A DNA stretch of 64,000 nucleotides from Streptomyces sp. NBC_00247 (GTDB lineage Bacteria; Actinomycetota; Actinomycetes; Streptomycetales; Streptomycetaceae), in NCBI RefSeq assembly GCF_036188265.1, contig NZ_CP108093.1, positions 1,116,001 to 1,180,000 of the forward strand. Direction: 5' to 3'. Numbering within the stretch: the stretch's first letter is position 1; every line of letters begins with the position of its first letter. The position numbers and the translations under genes are program-made. This document shows, in pieces, positions 12,723 through 21,396 of the stretch. The notes beneath the pieces were generated by a model. The model had not been told where the DNA came from. It made no database searches and saw only the letters and a list, made by a program, of their open reading frames with translations.

Positions 12723-14971
12723 TGAACGGACGTACGGGGCGGAGATCCGCCGGACGCGGTCGCAGACGCGCCGCTTCCGCCGCTCTCTGCCTGCTGGCCG
12801 GAGCCCTGACCGCGACCGCGGCCGGGACTTCCCCAGCGGCTTCGCTGACGCCGCCGGTGTCGGTCACCGCCGACGACCTCTCCACCTGGCAGACCAACGG
12901 CATCGTCTGGTCGATGGCCGCGAACGCCGGCGTGGTCTACGCCGGAGGCACCTTCTCCACCGTGCGTCCGCCGGACGCCGCCGCCGGCACCTCGGAGACC
13001 CCCGCGGTGAACTTCGCCGCGTTCGACGCGGCGACCGGCGCACCGACCGGCTGTTCCCTGTCGTTCACGCTCTCCTCGGGCACCGCGACGGTGCGCGCCC
13101 TCGCCCTCTCCCCGGACGGGGCCACGCTCTACGCGGGCGGTCAGTTCGGGTCGGTGAACGGTGTGGGAGTCAGCAACGTCGCGGCCGTCGACACGGCGAC
13201 CTGCACCCCGCGCGACGACTTCAAGATCGCGGTCTCGGCGACCGTCCGGGCCATCGCCGTCACCGCCGACACCGTCTATCTGGGAGGCGACTTCAACAGC
13301 GTGGGCGGGCAGACCCGCAACAAGTTCGCCGCCGTCACCACCGGCGCCGACCTGCTGCCGTTCACCGCCAACGCCGACGAGGTCGCCCGGGCGGTCGAGG
13401 TGACCCCGGACGGGCAGCACGTCGTGCTCGGCGGCGACTTCTTCACCGTCAACGGCACCACCACACACGCGCTGGCCGTGGTGGACGCGACGACGGGGGC
13501 CGTGACCACCGCCTACCCCGGCTTCGTCCCGAACACCTCCACCACACAGGACATCACCTCCGACGCCACCGGCTTCTACACCGCCAACGAGGGAACCGGC
13601 GGCGGGGTGTTCGACGGCCGCATCGCGGTGGACCTGGACGACTTCCAGCAGCGCTGGCGGGACACCTGCCTGGGCGCCACCCAGGCGGTGCTGGTCCACT
13701 CGGGGGTCCTCTACAGCGGCAGCCACGCCCACGACTGCTCCAGCATGGGCGAGTTCCCCGACCAGCCGCGCAAGCACCTGCTGGCCCAGTCGGTGGACGA
13801 CCCGCAACTGCTGCCGTGGTTCCCGGACACCAACGACGGCATCGGTGAGCCGGTGGGCCCCCGGGTGATGGCGCAGACCGACAGCGGCGGACACCACTAC
13901 CTGTGGGTCGGCGGCGAGTTCACCACCGTCAACGCGGCGGCCCAGCAGGGTCTGACCCGGTTCGCGGACGGGCCCGACACGGGGGCCCCGTGGGTGCCCA
14001 ACGTCCAGCTCTCGACCGTCGCGCCGGGACAGATCGACGTCAACTGGCAGACCAGCTCGGACACCGACGACGGGGTGCTGACCTACCGGATCTACAAGGA
14101 CGGCGCCACCACCCCGGTGTACACCACGACGGGAACCTCGCTCTTCTGGGACCGGCCGCAACTGCGCTGGACCGACACGGCCGTTGCCGCCGGCGAGACG
14201 CACTCGTACCGGATCACCGCGAGCGACGGCACCAACACCAGCGCCAAGTCCCCCGCCCTGTCCGCCACCGTGGCTTCGGCCGCGGAGGCGTACCCGGCGA
14301 AGGTGCTGGCCGACGGCGCGTCGCTCTACTGGCGTTACGACGAGGGCACGTCGACCTTCGCGGCGGACACCGGGACCGGGCTGGACAACGGGTTCCTGCG
14401 CAACGCCCCGTCCTACCGGCAGGTCCCGGCCGCGGTCGCGGGCGCGTCCACGGCGATCGGGTTCAACGGCACCGACGAGTACGCGTACAGCAACCGCCGG
14501 CACGCCAAGCCGGGCGCCTTCTCCGTCGAGACCTGGTTCAAGACGACCACGACGAAGGGCGGCAAGCTCATCGGCTTCGGCAACCTGACGATGCAGAACA
14601 GCACCAACTACGACAAGCACGTCTACATGACCAACGACGGGAAACTGGTGTTCGGCGTCCACGACGGCTCCACGCGCACCATCACCACCCCGGCCGCCTA
14701 CAACAACGGCGCCTGGCACCACGTCGTCGCCACCCAGGGCAGCGGAGGCATCGCGCTCTACGTGGACGGCGTGCTGCGGGTGTCCAACTCCCTCTACAAG
14801 ACCAACCAGAACTTCCAGGGGTACTGGCGGGTCGGCGGGGACACTCTCAGTGGCTGGCCGAACGTCCCGACCAGCACCTACTTCGCCGGTCAGCTCGACG
14901 AAACCGCCGTCTACCCGAGCGCGCTGAGCGGTACGCAGATCGCCGCGCACTACGCCCTCAGGACGGGCTGA
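12719..14971 (+). CDS. Large secreted beta-propeller / FnIII / LamG protein, paralogue of the preceding gene
   Basis: 750 residues, function unknown. Signal peptide about 1-43 (RGRRRAASAAL then a hydrophobic core), DUF5122-like propeller to about 423 ([50 protein letters not shown]), FnIII-like domain about 424-520, LamG domain about 523-750 ending at VYPSALSGTQIAAHYAL. It aligns with the preceding protein over the whole length, including the CSSMGEFPDQPRKHL and [14 protein letters not shown] segments, but lacks DNRLRE. The start overlaps the previous stop (ATGATGA; ATG 12719 or 12722). A tandem duplication followed by loss or gain of the C-terminal domain explains the pair. Expected to be secreted and to act with its partner. 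Confidence 0.85.
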   Translation: MMNGRTGRRSAGRGRRRAASAALCLLAGALTATAAGTSPAASLTPPVSVTADDLSTWQTNGIVWSMAANAGVVYAGGTFSTVRPPDAAAGTSETPAVNFAAFDAATGAPTGCSLSFTLSSGTATVRALALSPDGATLYAGGQFGSVNGVGVSNVAAVDTATCTPRDDFKIAVSATVRAIAVTADTVYLGGDFNSVGGQTRNKFAAVTTGADLLPFTANADEVARAVEVTPDGQHVVLGGDFFTVNGTTTHALAVVDATTGAVTTAYPGFVPNTSTTQDITSDATGFYTANEGTGGGVFDGRIAVDLDDFQQRWRDTCLGATQAVLVHSGVLYSGSHAHDCSSMGEFPDQPRKHLLAQSVDDPQLLPWFPDTNDGIGEPVGPRVMAQTDSGGHHYLWVGGEFTTVNAAAQQGLTRFADGPDTGAPWVPNVQLSTVAPGQIDVNWQTSSDTDDGVLTYRIYKDGATTPVYTTTGTSLFWDRPQLRWTDTAVAAGETHSYRITASDGTNTSAKSPALSATVASAAEAYPAKVLADGASLYWRYDEGTSTFAADTGTGLDNGFLRNAPSYRQVPAAVAGASTAIGFNGTDEYAYSNRRHAKPGAFSVETWFKTTTTKGGKLIGFGNLTMQNSTNYDKHVYMTNDGKLVFGVHDGSTRTITTPAAYNNGAWHHVVATQGSGGIALYVDGVLRVSNSLYKTNQNFQGYWRVGGDTLSGWPNVPTSTYFAGQLDETAVYPSALSGTQIAAHYALRTG

Positions 14972-15708
14972 TGCGGAACCCGCTCCTGGCCGGCGCCGCC
15001 GTCGTCCTGACGGCGGCGCTGGCCGCGTGCGGCTCGTCCCACGACGGGAGCGCCCCCGGGGCCGCGGACGCACCGCGTTCCGCGGCCCCCGGGCCCTCCG
15101 TCGCGGGGCCTCCGGCCGCAGCACCGACCGACGGCGCGCAGTCCGGGACTTCCGAGGCTCCGGGGGCTCCGGGGGCTTCCGGGGCGGACGCGGCACCGGG
15201 CGCCACCGGGCCCAAGGTGCCCAGCGCCGAACTCACGCCTGCCACCGGCACGTTCACCAAGAAGGAGAAGGAGTACCTCACCGACCGGGTACCCAGGGGC
15301 ATGGACCCGGCCGCCGTCCTCCAGACGGGCCAGGAGACCTGCGACAAGCTCGACTTCCTGGTCAAGGCCGACCGCCGGATCGCGGTCGGCTCCATCGTCA
15401 CCGGCGAAGTACCCGACGCCGCACCGGCCGTGGCCCACCTCTGCGCCGGACACCAGGACCTGGTGGACGAGGCGGCGCTCGGCTACGCGGACGGCGACCA
15501 CACCGGCAAGGGACTGCGGCCCGGCACCTACCGTTCCGTCTCCCCCACCACCGCCTGCACCTGGCGGACGGAGGGGGCCGGCGGCAAGGTGCTCGACCAG
15601 GGTTCCTCCGCGAGCGGCCGGCCGGTCCGCATCACCCTCCCCGCGGCCACCCGCGCCTTCACCTCCACAGGCTGCTACGCCTGGCTGCCCGAAGGAGACA
15701 AGAGTTGA
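14971..15708 (+). CDS. Secreted lipoprotein of unknown function
   Basis: 245 residues. The lipobox LAAC ends at about residue 20, so it should be acylated and held on the outer face of the membrane. Residues about 22-90 are a Pro/Ala/Gly-rich spacer; the conserved part is about 90-245 with four cysteines after the lipobox (ETCDKLD, AHLCAGH, TACTW, TGCYAW), suggesting two disulfides. The last 60 residues (GLRPGTYRS...ACTW...GCYAWLP) form a beta-rich end seen in other small actinomycete lipoproteins. The start overlaps the stop of the secreted propeller gene by one base (TGATG). Position suggests it links the secreted pair to the membrane, but this is inference. Confidence 0.8.
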   Translation: MRNPLLAGAAVVLTAALAACGSSHDGSAPGAADAPRSAAPGPSVAGPPAAAPTDGAQSGTSEAPGAPGASGADAAPGATGPKVPSAELTPATGTFTKKEKEYLTDRVPRGMDPAAVLQTGQETCDKLDFLVKADRRIAVGSIVTGEVPDAAPAVAHLCAGHQDLVDEAALGYADGDHTGKGLRPGTYRSVSPTTACTWRTEGAGGKVLDQGSSASGRPVRITLPAATRAFTSTGCYAWLPEGDKS

Positions 15709-16532
15709 GCAAGCTGCCCATCGCCGTGGCGATCCCCACCAAGAACGAAGGCCTCAACATCGCCGAGGCGGTCAACTCCGTGCTCGGCCACTTCGAGGCG
15801 GTCGTCGTGGTGGACTCGCACAGCACCGACGACACGGCGAAGATCGCCGCCGAGTGCGGCGCCGAGGTCGTCGCGTACACCTGGGACGGCGGCCATCCCC
15901 GGAAGAAGCAGTGGTGCCTGGAGAACGTCCGCACCGACATCGACTGGATCCTGGTGCTGGACGGCGACGAACGGCTCAGCCCCGGGCTGCTCGCCGAACT
16001 CCGCGCGATCTTCGCCGATCCCGCCGCGCCGAAGCCCGCCGCGTACGACATCCCGCTCGGGTACTGGTTCTCCGGCAAGCGGCTGCGGCACGGCTACACC
16101 ATCCGCAAGCGCTCCCTGACCGACCGCACCCGCTGCGCCTACCCGGAGGTCGGTGACCTCGCCGCGCCCGGCATCGGCGAGGTGGAGGGCCACTACCAGC
16201 CCGTCGCCGACTCCGCCCAGGCACTGCGGAACCCGATCGAGCACCAGGACCTCGACCCGGTGACCGCGTGGTTCGAGCGCCACAACCGGTACTCCGACTG
16301 GGAGGCGTGGCTGGAGCACCACCCCGAGGTCAAGGAACAGGTGCGCCGGGTCAAGTCCCGCCAGGGGCAGCTGTTCCACAAGGCGCCGTTCAAGCCGCTG
16401 GTGTCGTTCGCGTACATGTACGTCTACCGGCGTGGGTTCCTGGACGGCCGGGCGGGGCTCGACTTCGCCCTGGCGATGAGCTTCTACCGGTGGCAGATCG
16501 CGCTCAAGTCGCGGGAGAAGCCGCAGGGTTGA
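15705..16532 (+). CDS. Family 2 glycosyltransferase (TTG start)
   Basis: 275 residues. TTG 15705 overlaps the lipoprotein stop (TTGA) and has GGAG 7 bases upstream. The GT-A fold begins at once with PIAVAIPTKNEGLNIAEAV, then VVVDSHSTDDT, and the metal/nucleotide DxD region LVLDGDERLSPG. The middle and end (RRGFLDGRAGLDFALAMSFYRWQIALKS) resemble the WaaE/KdtX-like subgroup of cytoplasmic GT2 enzymes that add sugars to lipid-linked glycans. No membrane segment beyond a short hydrophobic patch. As last gene of the gmd operon it probably adds a sugar to the polymer or to the lipoprotein-associated glycan. Acceptor and donor are unknown; GDP-mannose or GDP-fucose are plausible donors. Confidence 0.85.
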   Translation: MSKLPIAVAIPTKNEGLNIAEAVNSVLGHFEAVVVVDSHSTDDTAKIAAECGAEVVAYTWDGGHPRKKQWCLENVRTDIDWILVLDGDERLSPGLLAELRAIFADPAAPKPAAYDIPLGYWFSGKRLRHGYTIRKRSLTDRTRCAYPEVGDLAAPGIGEVEGHYQPVADSAQALRNPIEHQDLDPVTAWFERHNRYSDWEAWLEHHPEVKEQVRRVKSRQGQLFHKAPFKPLVSFAYMYVYRRGFLDGRAGLDFALAMSFYRWQIALKSREKPQG

Positions 16533-16545
16533 ACTTTCTGAGACG

Positions 16546-16590
16546 GAACGGCCCGGGGGTCGCGCGGAGTACGCGTGGCCCCCGGCCCCG
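16546..16590. terminator. Convergent terminator (gmd operon / LacI regulator)
   Basis: An imperfect GC-rich hairpin: GGCCCGGGGG-rich left arm and CCCCCGGCCCCG-rich right arm around GGAGTA, within the 70 bases between convergent stops. Confidence 0.6.
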
Positions 16591-16602
16591 TTTCCGCACC
16601 CC

Positions 16603-17712
16603 TCAGACCGGCTCCCGGGTGGAGGCGCGCCGCAGCAGTGTGGCCGGGACCAGCCGGTGCAGAGGCAGGTCTCCGGCCACCGCACCCCCGCCCTGGACGA
16701 GCTCTATCAGGAGCTGCGCGGCCTGCTTGCCGATCTCCTCGGGCGCCAAGTCCAGTGCGGTGAGCGCGGGGCGGGCGCTGCGGGCGAACTCGCCGTCGGC
16801 ACCGACGACGATCTGGACGTCCTCGGGCACCCCGAGGCCCAGTTCGCGGCAGACCGCGAGGGTGGCGAATCCGAACTTCTCCATCACGACGTAGAGCGCG
16901 TCGGGGCGGTCCGGCCGGTCGAGCAGCCTGCGCGCGGCGTCGGTGGAGTCGGTGCCGGGTTCCGCCCGGTCGATCAGCACCGGGTTCCCGGTGCGGGCGC
17001 ACCAGTCGCGGTAGGCGCGGTCCGCGTCCTCGTCGTAGGACTGGCCGGTCGAGCCGGTCAGCAGTCCGATCCGACGGGCGCCGGTGGCGGCGAGGTGGTC
17101 GAAGGCGGCGAGGGCGCAGGTGGACAGTTCGTTGTCGACCCAGGGGAAGGCGTCCTTGCGGGCGAGGTCGCGGCCGGTGGTGACGACGGGGACGCCCATG
17201 CCGGAGAGCCGGGTGAGCAGCGGGTCGTCGGTGAGCGGGTCGATGACGATCGTCCCGTCCAGCGGCAGCGACTCGAAGGGGCGGCCGTCGAGCGAGGGCG
17301 GCACGAGCACGAGGGAGTAGTCGTGGGCCATCGCCGTCCAGGTGGCGGCATTGACGATCTTGACGAAGTACTCGATGTCGGTGACCCCGCCCTCCACGGC
17401 GGAGCGGTGCGTCAGGCCGAGCAGTCCGGTGCGGGCGCCGCGCAGCCCCCGGGCGTTGGGGTTGGCGCGGTAGCCGATCTCGGCGGCGACCGCCAGCACG
17501 CGTTCCCGGGTCTCGGCGCCGACCCTGCCCACGCCGTTGAGGGCGTGCGAGGCGGTGGTGACCGAGACACCCGCACGGCGGGCCACCTCGCGCAGTCCAC
17601 CGCTTTTCGCGGCGCCGGCGGCGCGGGACCTGGGTCCGCCGGTCGCCGCGACGCCGGAGACGCGGGGCGTGCGTGGGGTGCCGCGCGGGTCCGGCTCTGT
17701 GACGTCTGACAT
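16603..17712 (-). CDS. LacI-family transcriptional regulator (purine salvage)
   Basis: 369 residues. After about 38 variable residues comes the LacI helix-turn-helix (LREVARRAGVSVTTASHALNG, hinge region ending GYRANPNARGL), then a periplasmic-binding-like effector domain (about 95-369). It is divergent from the permease-deaminase operon, and the gap contains three copies of an 18-bp palindrome with the AAACGTTT core typical of LacI proteins, so it almost certainly represses that operon and itself. The effector is probably a purine or nucleoside, inferred from the targets. It belongs to the LacI/PurR type by fold, yet PurR residues for hypoxanthine cannot be judged here. Confidence 0.92.
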   Translation of the reverse strand: MSDVTEPDPRGTPRTPRVSGVAATGGPRSRAAGAAKSGGLREVARRAGVSVTTASHALNGVGRVGAETRERVLAVAAEIGYRANPNARGLRGARTGLLGLTHRSAVEGGVTDIEYFVKIVNAATWTAMAHDYSLVLVPPSLDGRPFESLPLDGTIVIDPLTDDPLLTRLSGMGVPVVTTGRDLARKDAFPWVDNELSTCALAAFDHLAATGARRIGLLTGSTGQSYDEDADRAYRDWCARTGNPVLIDRAEPGTDSTDAARRLLDRPDRPDALYVVMEKFGFATLAVCRELGLGVPEDVQIVVGADGEFARSARPALTALDLAPEEIGKQAAQLLIELVQGGGAVAGDLPLHRLVPATLLRRASTREPV

Positions 17713-17734
17713 GGCGGCGAGCTTACCGGTTGAC

Positions 17735-17752
17735 TGCCAAAACGTTTAGGCA
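17735..17752. promoter_or_regulatory. LacI-type operator 1 (18 bp)
   Basis: TGCCAAAACGTTTAGGCA, an 18-bp near-palindrome with one asymmetric pair, 22 bases upstream of the regulator start. First of three copies whose starts are exactly 34 bp apart. Confidence 0.85.
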
Positions 17753-17768
17753 GTACGGTCCGCACCAT

Positions 17769-17786
17769 TGCCAAAACGTTTGCGCA
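17769..17786. promoter_or_regulatory. LacI-type operator 2 (18 bp, weakest)
   Basis: TGCCAAAACGTTTGCGCA; the core is intact but the right outer half-site is changed. The start is 34 bp from operators 1 and 3. Confidence 0.8.
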
Positions 17787-17802
17787 CTTCCCTGCGGGCT
17801 GT

Positions 17803-17820
17803 TGCCAAAACGTTTTGGCA
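17803..17820. promoter_or_regulatory. LacI-type operator 3 (18 bp, perfect palindrome)
   Basis: TGCCAAAACGTTTTGGCA is perfectly symmetric. It is probably the strongest site and lies nearest the permease operon (213 bases before its start codon). Confidence 0.88.
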
Positions 17821-18032
17821 TACGTGCGGCGCGCCGGGCTCCCCCCGCCCGAGCCGCGCCGCACGGCCCCTGCCGTGCCGCTCCACCCCTCGCTCCACCC
17901 CTCAAGCTCCACCTTTCCGTCCCCCTCCCGCACACCGCCGTGCGGTCACCCGGCTCGCGCCGGGCTCCCCGTACATCCCTCGTCCCGTCCCTCCAGGCCG
18001 GGACGCGAGTCCGCAAAGGACGTCAGCCGACC

Positions 18033-19499
18033 ATGGCCGAGGCCACCACCACCGCCCCGCCCGGATCCACCGACCCCGCCGGCCAGGCCGACCGGACGTC
18101 CCCGACGTCCGTCTTCACGGTCGAGCAGCGTGGTATCGACGCCGTCCCCGCCTCCGAGCGCCAAGGCGGTCCCGGCCGCCTGTTCGGTCTGTGGGCCGGT
18201 ACCAACACCACCGTCTTCACCGTCGTCTACGGGGCGCTGGTCGTCTCCTTCGGCCTCTCGTTCTGGTACGCCGTCGCGCTGATCGTGGTCGGCAACGTCC
18301 TCGGCTTCACCGTCACGGGCCTCACCAGCCTCCAGGGCCCGCGCACCGGTACCTCCACGCACTCCGTGTCCCGGGCTTCCTTCGGTCCGAACGGCGGGCG
18401 CCTCCCGGCGCTGCTGAGCTGGGTGATGCTGGTCGGCTTCGAGGCGGGCGGCATGGTCCTGATCGTGCTCGCCGGCCTCGCCCTCTTCGAGCAGGCGGGC
18501 GTCTCCACCAGCACCCCGCTGAAGCTGGTGACCATCGCGATCGCGGCGGGGCTCCAGATGCTCCTGCCGCTCTCCGGCTACCACCTGATCATGAAGGTGC
18601 AGAAGTACTTCGCCTGGATCTTCGCCGCGATGTTCGTCGTCATGGCGTTCCTCGTCTTCCCGAAGGCGGACTTCGGCGCGCATGGCGCCGGCCCCTCGGT
18701 GGTGACGATCTCCCTGGTCCTGGCCATGGTCACCGCCTCGGGCGGTCTGTCCTGGGCCGACATGGGCAGCGACTACTCGCGCTACCTCCCGGCCGACGCC
18801 GCGCCCCGCAAGGTGTTCGGCTGCGCCGCGCTCGGCGGCATGGTGCCCAACATCGCGCTGCAGATCCTCGGCGCCGCCGTCGCCACCGCGACCACCAACG
18901 CCTCCGACCCGATCTCAGGGCTACCGGAGGTCCTGCCCGGCTGGTTCGTCACCCCGTACCTGCTGCTCGCGATCGTGTCGCTGCTCGCGGTGAACACCAC
19001 CGACATGTACTCCTCCGGCCTGAACCTGCTGGCCGTCGGCCTCCCGGTGAAGCGCTGGATGATCGTCTTCGTCGACCTGACCCTGTGCACCGCGATCACC
19101 CTGTGGGCGGTCTTCTCCGCGGACTTCTACACCCTGCTGTCGAACTTCCTCAGCCTGATCGTGCTCTGGCTCGGCCCGTGGGCCGCCGTCTACCTCACCG
19201 ACTGGGCGCTGCGCCGGGGCCGTTACCACGTGCCCTCGCTCTTCCCCCGGGAGACCGGCGGCAAGGGCGTCTACTGGCACAAGGGCGGGGTACGCCCGGC
19301 CGGTCTGGTCGCGGTGCTCCTCGGCTTCGGGGCGGCGGTGCTCTGGGTCGACTCCACCGTGTTCGTCGGCCCGCTCTCCGACGCGGCCGGCGGCCTGGAC
19401 CTGTCGGTCTTCGCCGGTGCCCTCGTCGCGGGGGTCGTGTACTGGCTCCTCGCGCGCCGTACCGTGCGCGCCGAGGCAGAACTCGTCCTCGACGCCTGA
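18033..19499 (+). CDS. NCS1-family purine/cytosine permease
   Basis: 488 residues with about 12 membrane segments from about residue 55. Typical NCS1 features: GLWAGTNTTVFTVVYGAL in the first segment, the GPRTGTSTHSVSRASFG loop, and SWADMGSDYSRYLP, which is the cytosine permease signature region. It imports a nucleobase with a cation. ATG 18033 is chosen because it precedes the conserved N-terminus; the ribosome site AAAGGA is 12 bases upstream, somewhat far. It is the first gene of permease - adenine deaminase - deaminase, so adenine is the likely substrate. Regulated by the divergent LacI protein through the three operators. Confidence 0.92.
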   Translation: MAEATTTAPPGSTDPAGQADRTSPTSVFTVEQRGIDAVPASERQGGPGRLFGLWAGTNTTVFTVVYGALVVSFGLSFWYAVALIVVGNVLGFTVTGLTSLQGPRTGTSTHSVSRASFGPNGGRLPALLSWVMLVGFEAGGMVLIVLAGLALFEQAGVSTSTPLKLVTIAIAAGLQMLLPLSGYHLIMKVQKYFAWIFAAMFVVMAFLVFPKADFGAHGAGPSVVTISLVLAMVTASGGLSWADMGSDYSRYLPADAAPRKVFGCAALGGMVPNIALQILGAAVATATTNASDPISGLPEVLPGWFVTPYLLLAIVSLLAVNTTDMYSSGLNLLAVGLPVKRWMIVFVDLTLCTAITLWAVFSADFYTLLSNFLSLIVLWLGPWAAVYLTDWALRRGRYHVPSLFPRETGGKGVYWHKGGVRPAGLVAVLLGFGAAVLWVDSTVFVGPLSDAAGGLDLSVFAGALVAGVVYWLLARRTVRAEAELVLDA

Positions 19500-19600
19500 C
19501 CGGTGGCCGGGCGCCGCACACCCGGTGCCCGGCCTCTCCCCTCCCCTCTCCTCCCCTCCCCCCTCTTCACCACCTCTCGACCCGCCCTGGAGCGAACCCC

Positions 19601-21373
19601 ATGAACCACCCCACCCTCCGCAGCCTCATCGACGCCTCCGAAGGGGTCGTCAAGGCCGACCGGATCATCAAGGGCGGGCAGCTCGTCAACGTCCACACCG
19701 GCGAGATCTACCCGGCGGACGTCGCGATCACCGGCGAGCGGATCGCCGCTACCGGGGACGTCACCGCCTACGAGGGGCCCGACACCGAGTTCGTCGACGC
19801 CACCGGCAAGTACCTCACCCCGGGGCTCATCGACGGCCACCTCCACCTGGAGTGCTCCAAGCTCTCGGTGACGATGTTCGCGGACGCGGCGGTCCGCTTC
19901 GGCACCACCTCGGTGATCTCCGGTCTCGACCAGTTCCTCGTCGTCGCCGGTCTCGAAGGGGTGCGCGAGGCGCTGCGGGAGGCCGACGCGAGCCCGATGA
20001 AGATCTTCTGGGGCGCCCCCTTCAAGACGCCCTACACCCTGCCCGAGACCACCGTCGGCTTCACCTTCGGACCGGAGGAGCACGAGGAGACCCAGGGCTG
20101 GGCCGAGTGCTTCGGGGTGTGGGAGACGGTCGCCGAGTTCGTCCTCAACCGCGACGAGAAGGTGCTGCGCGCCCTCGAACTCGCCCACCGCAACCGGCTG
20201 CCGATCTTCGGCTGCGCCCCGATGGCCGCACAGACCACCATCAACGCGCTGTCGGCGGCGGGCGTCCGCCTCGACCACGAGAGCTACACCGCCGAGGAGG
20301 CCCTCCAGAAGCTGCGGGCCGGCATGTCGCTGCTCATCCGCGAGTCCTCGGTCGCGCACTTCATGGACGAGAACGTGCGCACGGTCACCGAGTTCGGCGC
20401 CCAGTCCCGGCACGTCGGGTTCTGCACCGACGACATGCACGTCGCCGACATCATCCGCGAGGGCCACCTCGACAAGCTGGTCCGGATGGCGATCAAGGCC
20501 GGTGTCCGCCCGGTCGAGGCGATCCAGATGGCCACGCTGAACTGCGCCGAGATGTACCGCATCGACCACCTCGTCGGCTCGATCACGCCGGGCCGCTTCG
20601 CGGACGTCCTGATCGTCGACTCCCCCGAGTCCTTCCAGGTGGAGCGCGTGTTCGCGCGCGGTGAGCTGGTCGCGGAGAACGGCCGCACCCTGCGTGCCCC
20701 GCAGCCGCCGGCGCGTACCCCCGCGCTCTCCCCCGCCTTCCGGGTGGCCCCGCTCGCGCCGGAGGGCGTCGGCATCGCCGCCGAGGGCGACGAGGCCCGG
20801 GTGCTGGTCGTGGAGATGGACCGCACCGTCCCGTTCGTGCGCAAGGGCGTCGAGATGACGCTGCCGGTGGTCGACGGCACGGTCCGAGCCGACCTCGCGC
20901 AGGACGCGCTGTACGTCACGGTCTCGGAGCGGTACGGCAAGAAGGACGGCGCCACCGTCACCGCCATGATCAACGGCTTCGGCCTGCGGTCGGGGGCCAT
21001 CGCCTCCTCCGCCGCACCCGACGACAACAACATCGTCTGCGTGGGCGCCGACCGGGCCGACATGGCGCTGGCGGTGAACCACCTCTCCGAGCACGGCGGC
21101 GGCCAGGTCGTCGTGGACGGCGGTGTGATCAAGGAGTTCCTGCCGCTGCCGGTGGCCGGAATCGTCGCCGACATCACCCCGGAGGAGATGGCGGACGCCG
21201 AGGACCGCCTTGAGGCGGCGTCCCGCACGCTCGGCTGCGAACTCCCTTCGGCGTTCGGTTACTTGATCTTCCTTGAGATCACCGCGATCCCCGAATACGC
21301 CGTCACCGACCTGGGTGTCGTCAGCTACACCACGCAGGACGTCGTCGACGTGCTGCTTCCCGCCGCCAAGTGA
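19601..21373 (+). CDS. ade: Adenine deaminase (amidohydrolase superfamily)
   Basis: Deaminates adenine to hypoxanthine. 590 residues from ATG 19601 with GGAG about 9 bases upstream, preceded by a 101-base C-rich gap. The amidohydrolase metal site HLHLE is at 80-84 (H80, H82), the conserved ECSKLS segment follows, and a later GFCTDDMHVADI carries the metal Asp. The second half (about 395-590) is the adenine deaminase C-terminal domain with NNIVCVGAD and GGGQVVVDGG. Length is normal for bacterial Ade (about 580-600). It acts in the cytoplasm on base imported by the permease upstream. Confidence 0.95.
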   Translation: MNHPTLRSLIDASEGVVKADRIIKGGQLVNVHTGEIYPADVAITGERIAATGDVTAYEGPDTEFVDATGKYLTPGLIDGHLHLECSKLSVTMFADAAVRFGTTSVISGLDQFLVVAGLEGVREALREADASPMKIFWGAPFKTPYTLPETTVGFTFGPEEHEETQGWAECFGVWETVAEFVLNRDEKVLRALELAHRNRLPIFGCAPMAAQTTINALSAAGVRLDHESYTAEEALQKLRAGMSLLIRESSVAHFMDENVRTVTEFGAQSRHVGFCTDDMHVADIIREGHLDKLVRMAIKAGVRPVEAIQMATLNCAEMYRIDHLVGSITPGRFADVLIVDSPESFQVERVFARGELVAENGRTLRAPQPPARTPALSPAFRVAPLAPEGVGIAAEGDEARVLVVEMDRTVPFVRKGVEMTLPVVDGTVRADLAQDALYVTVSERYGKKDGATVTAMINGFGLRSGAIASSAAPDDNNIVCVGADRADMALAVNHLSEHGGGQVVVDGGVIKEFLPLPVAGIVADITPEEMADAEDRLEAASRTLGCELPSAFGYLIFLEITAIPEYAVTDLGVVSYTTQDVVDVLLPAAK

Positions 21374-21396
21374 CCCGCCGTACCGAGGAGATCGCC

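Larger units (their letters stand above)
17713..18032. other. Divergent control region of the purine operon
   Basis: 320 bases. The left third carries the three operators. The right part (17821-18032) is a C-rich leader with no gene or clear hairpin; the long distance to the permease ATG leaves room for a promoter near operator 3 and an untranslated leader of roughly 150-200 bases. No purine riboswitch fold was recognised. Confidence 0.55.

Noticed and set aside
10689..15196. Long leftward open frames opposite the two secreted propeller genes
   Set aside because: Arg/Gly/Val-rich shadow sequence with no start context or domain, while the + strand shows signal peptides, repeated motifs and coupled starts.
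19271..21094. 607-codon leftward frame opposite adenine deaminase
   Set aside because: Antisense shadow; no ribosome site and no recognisable protein.
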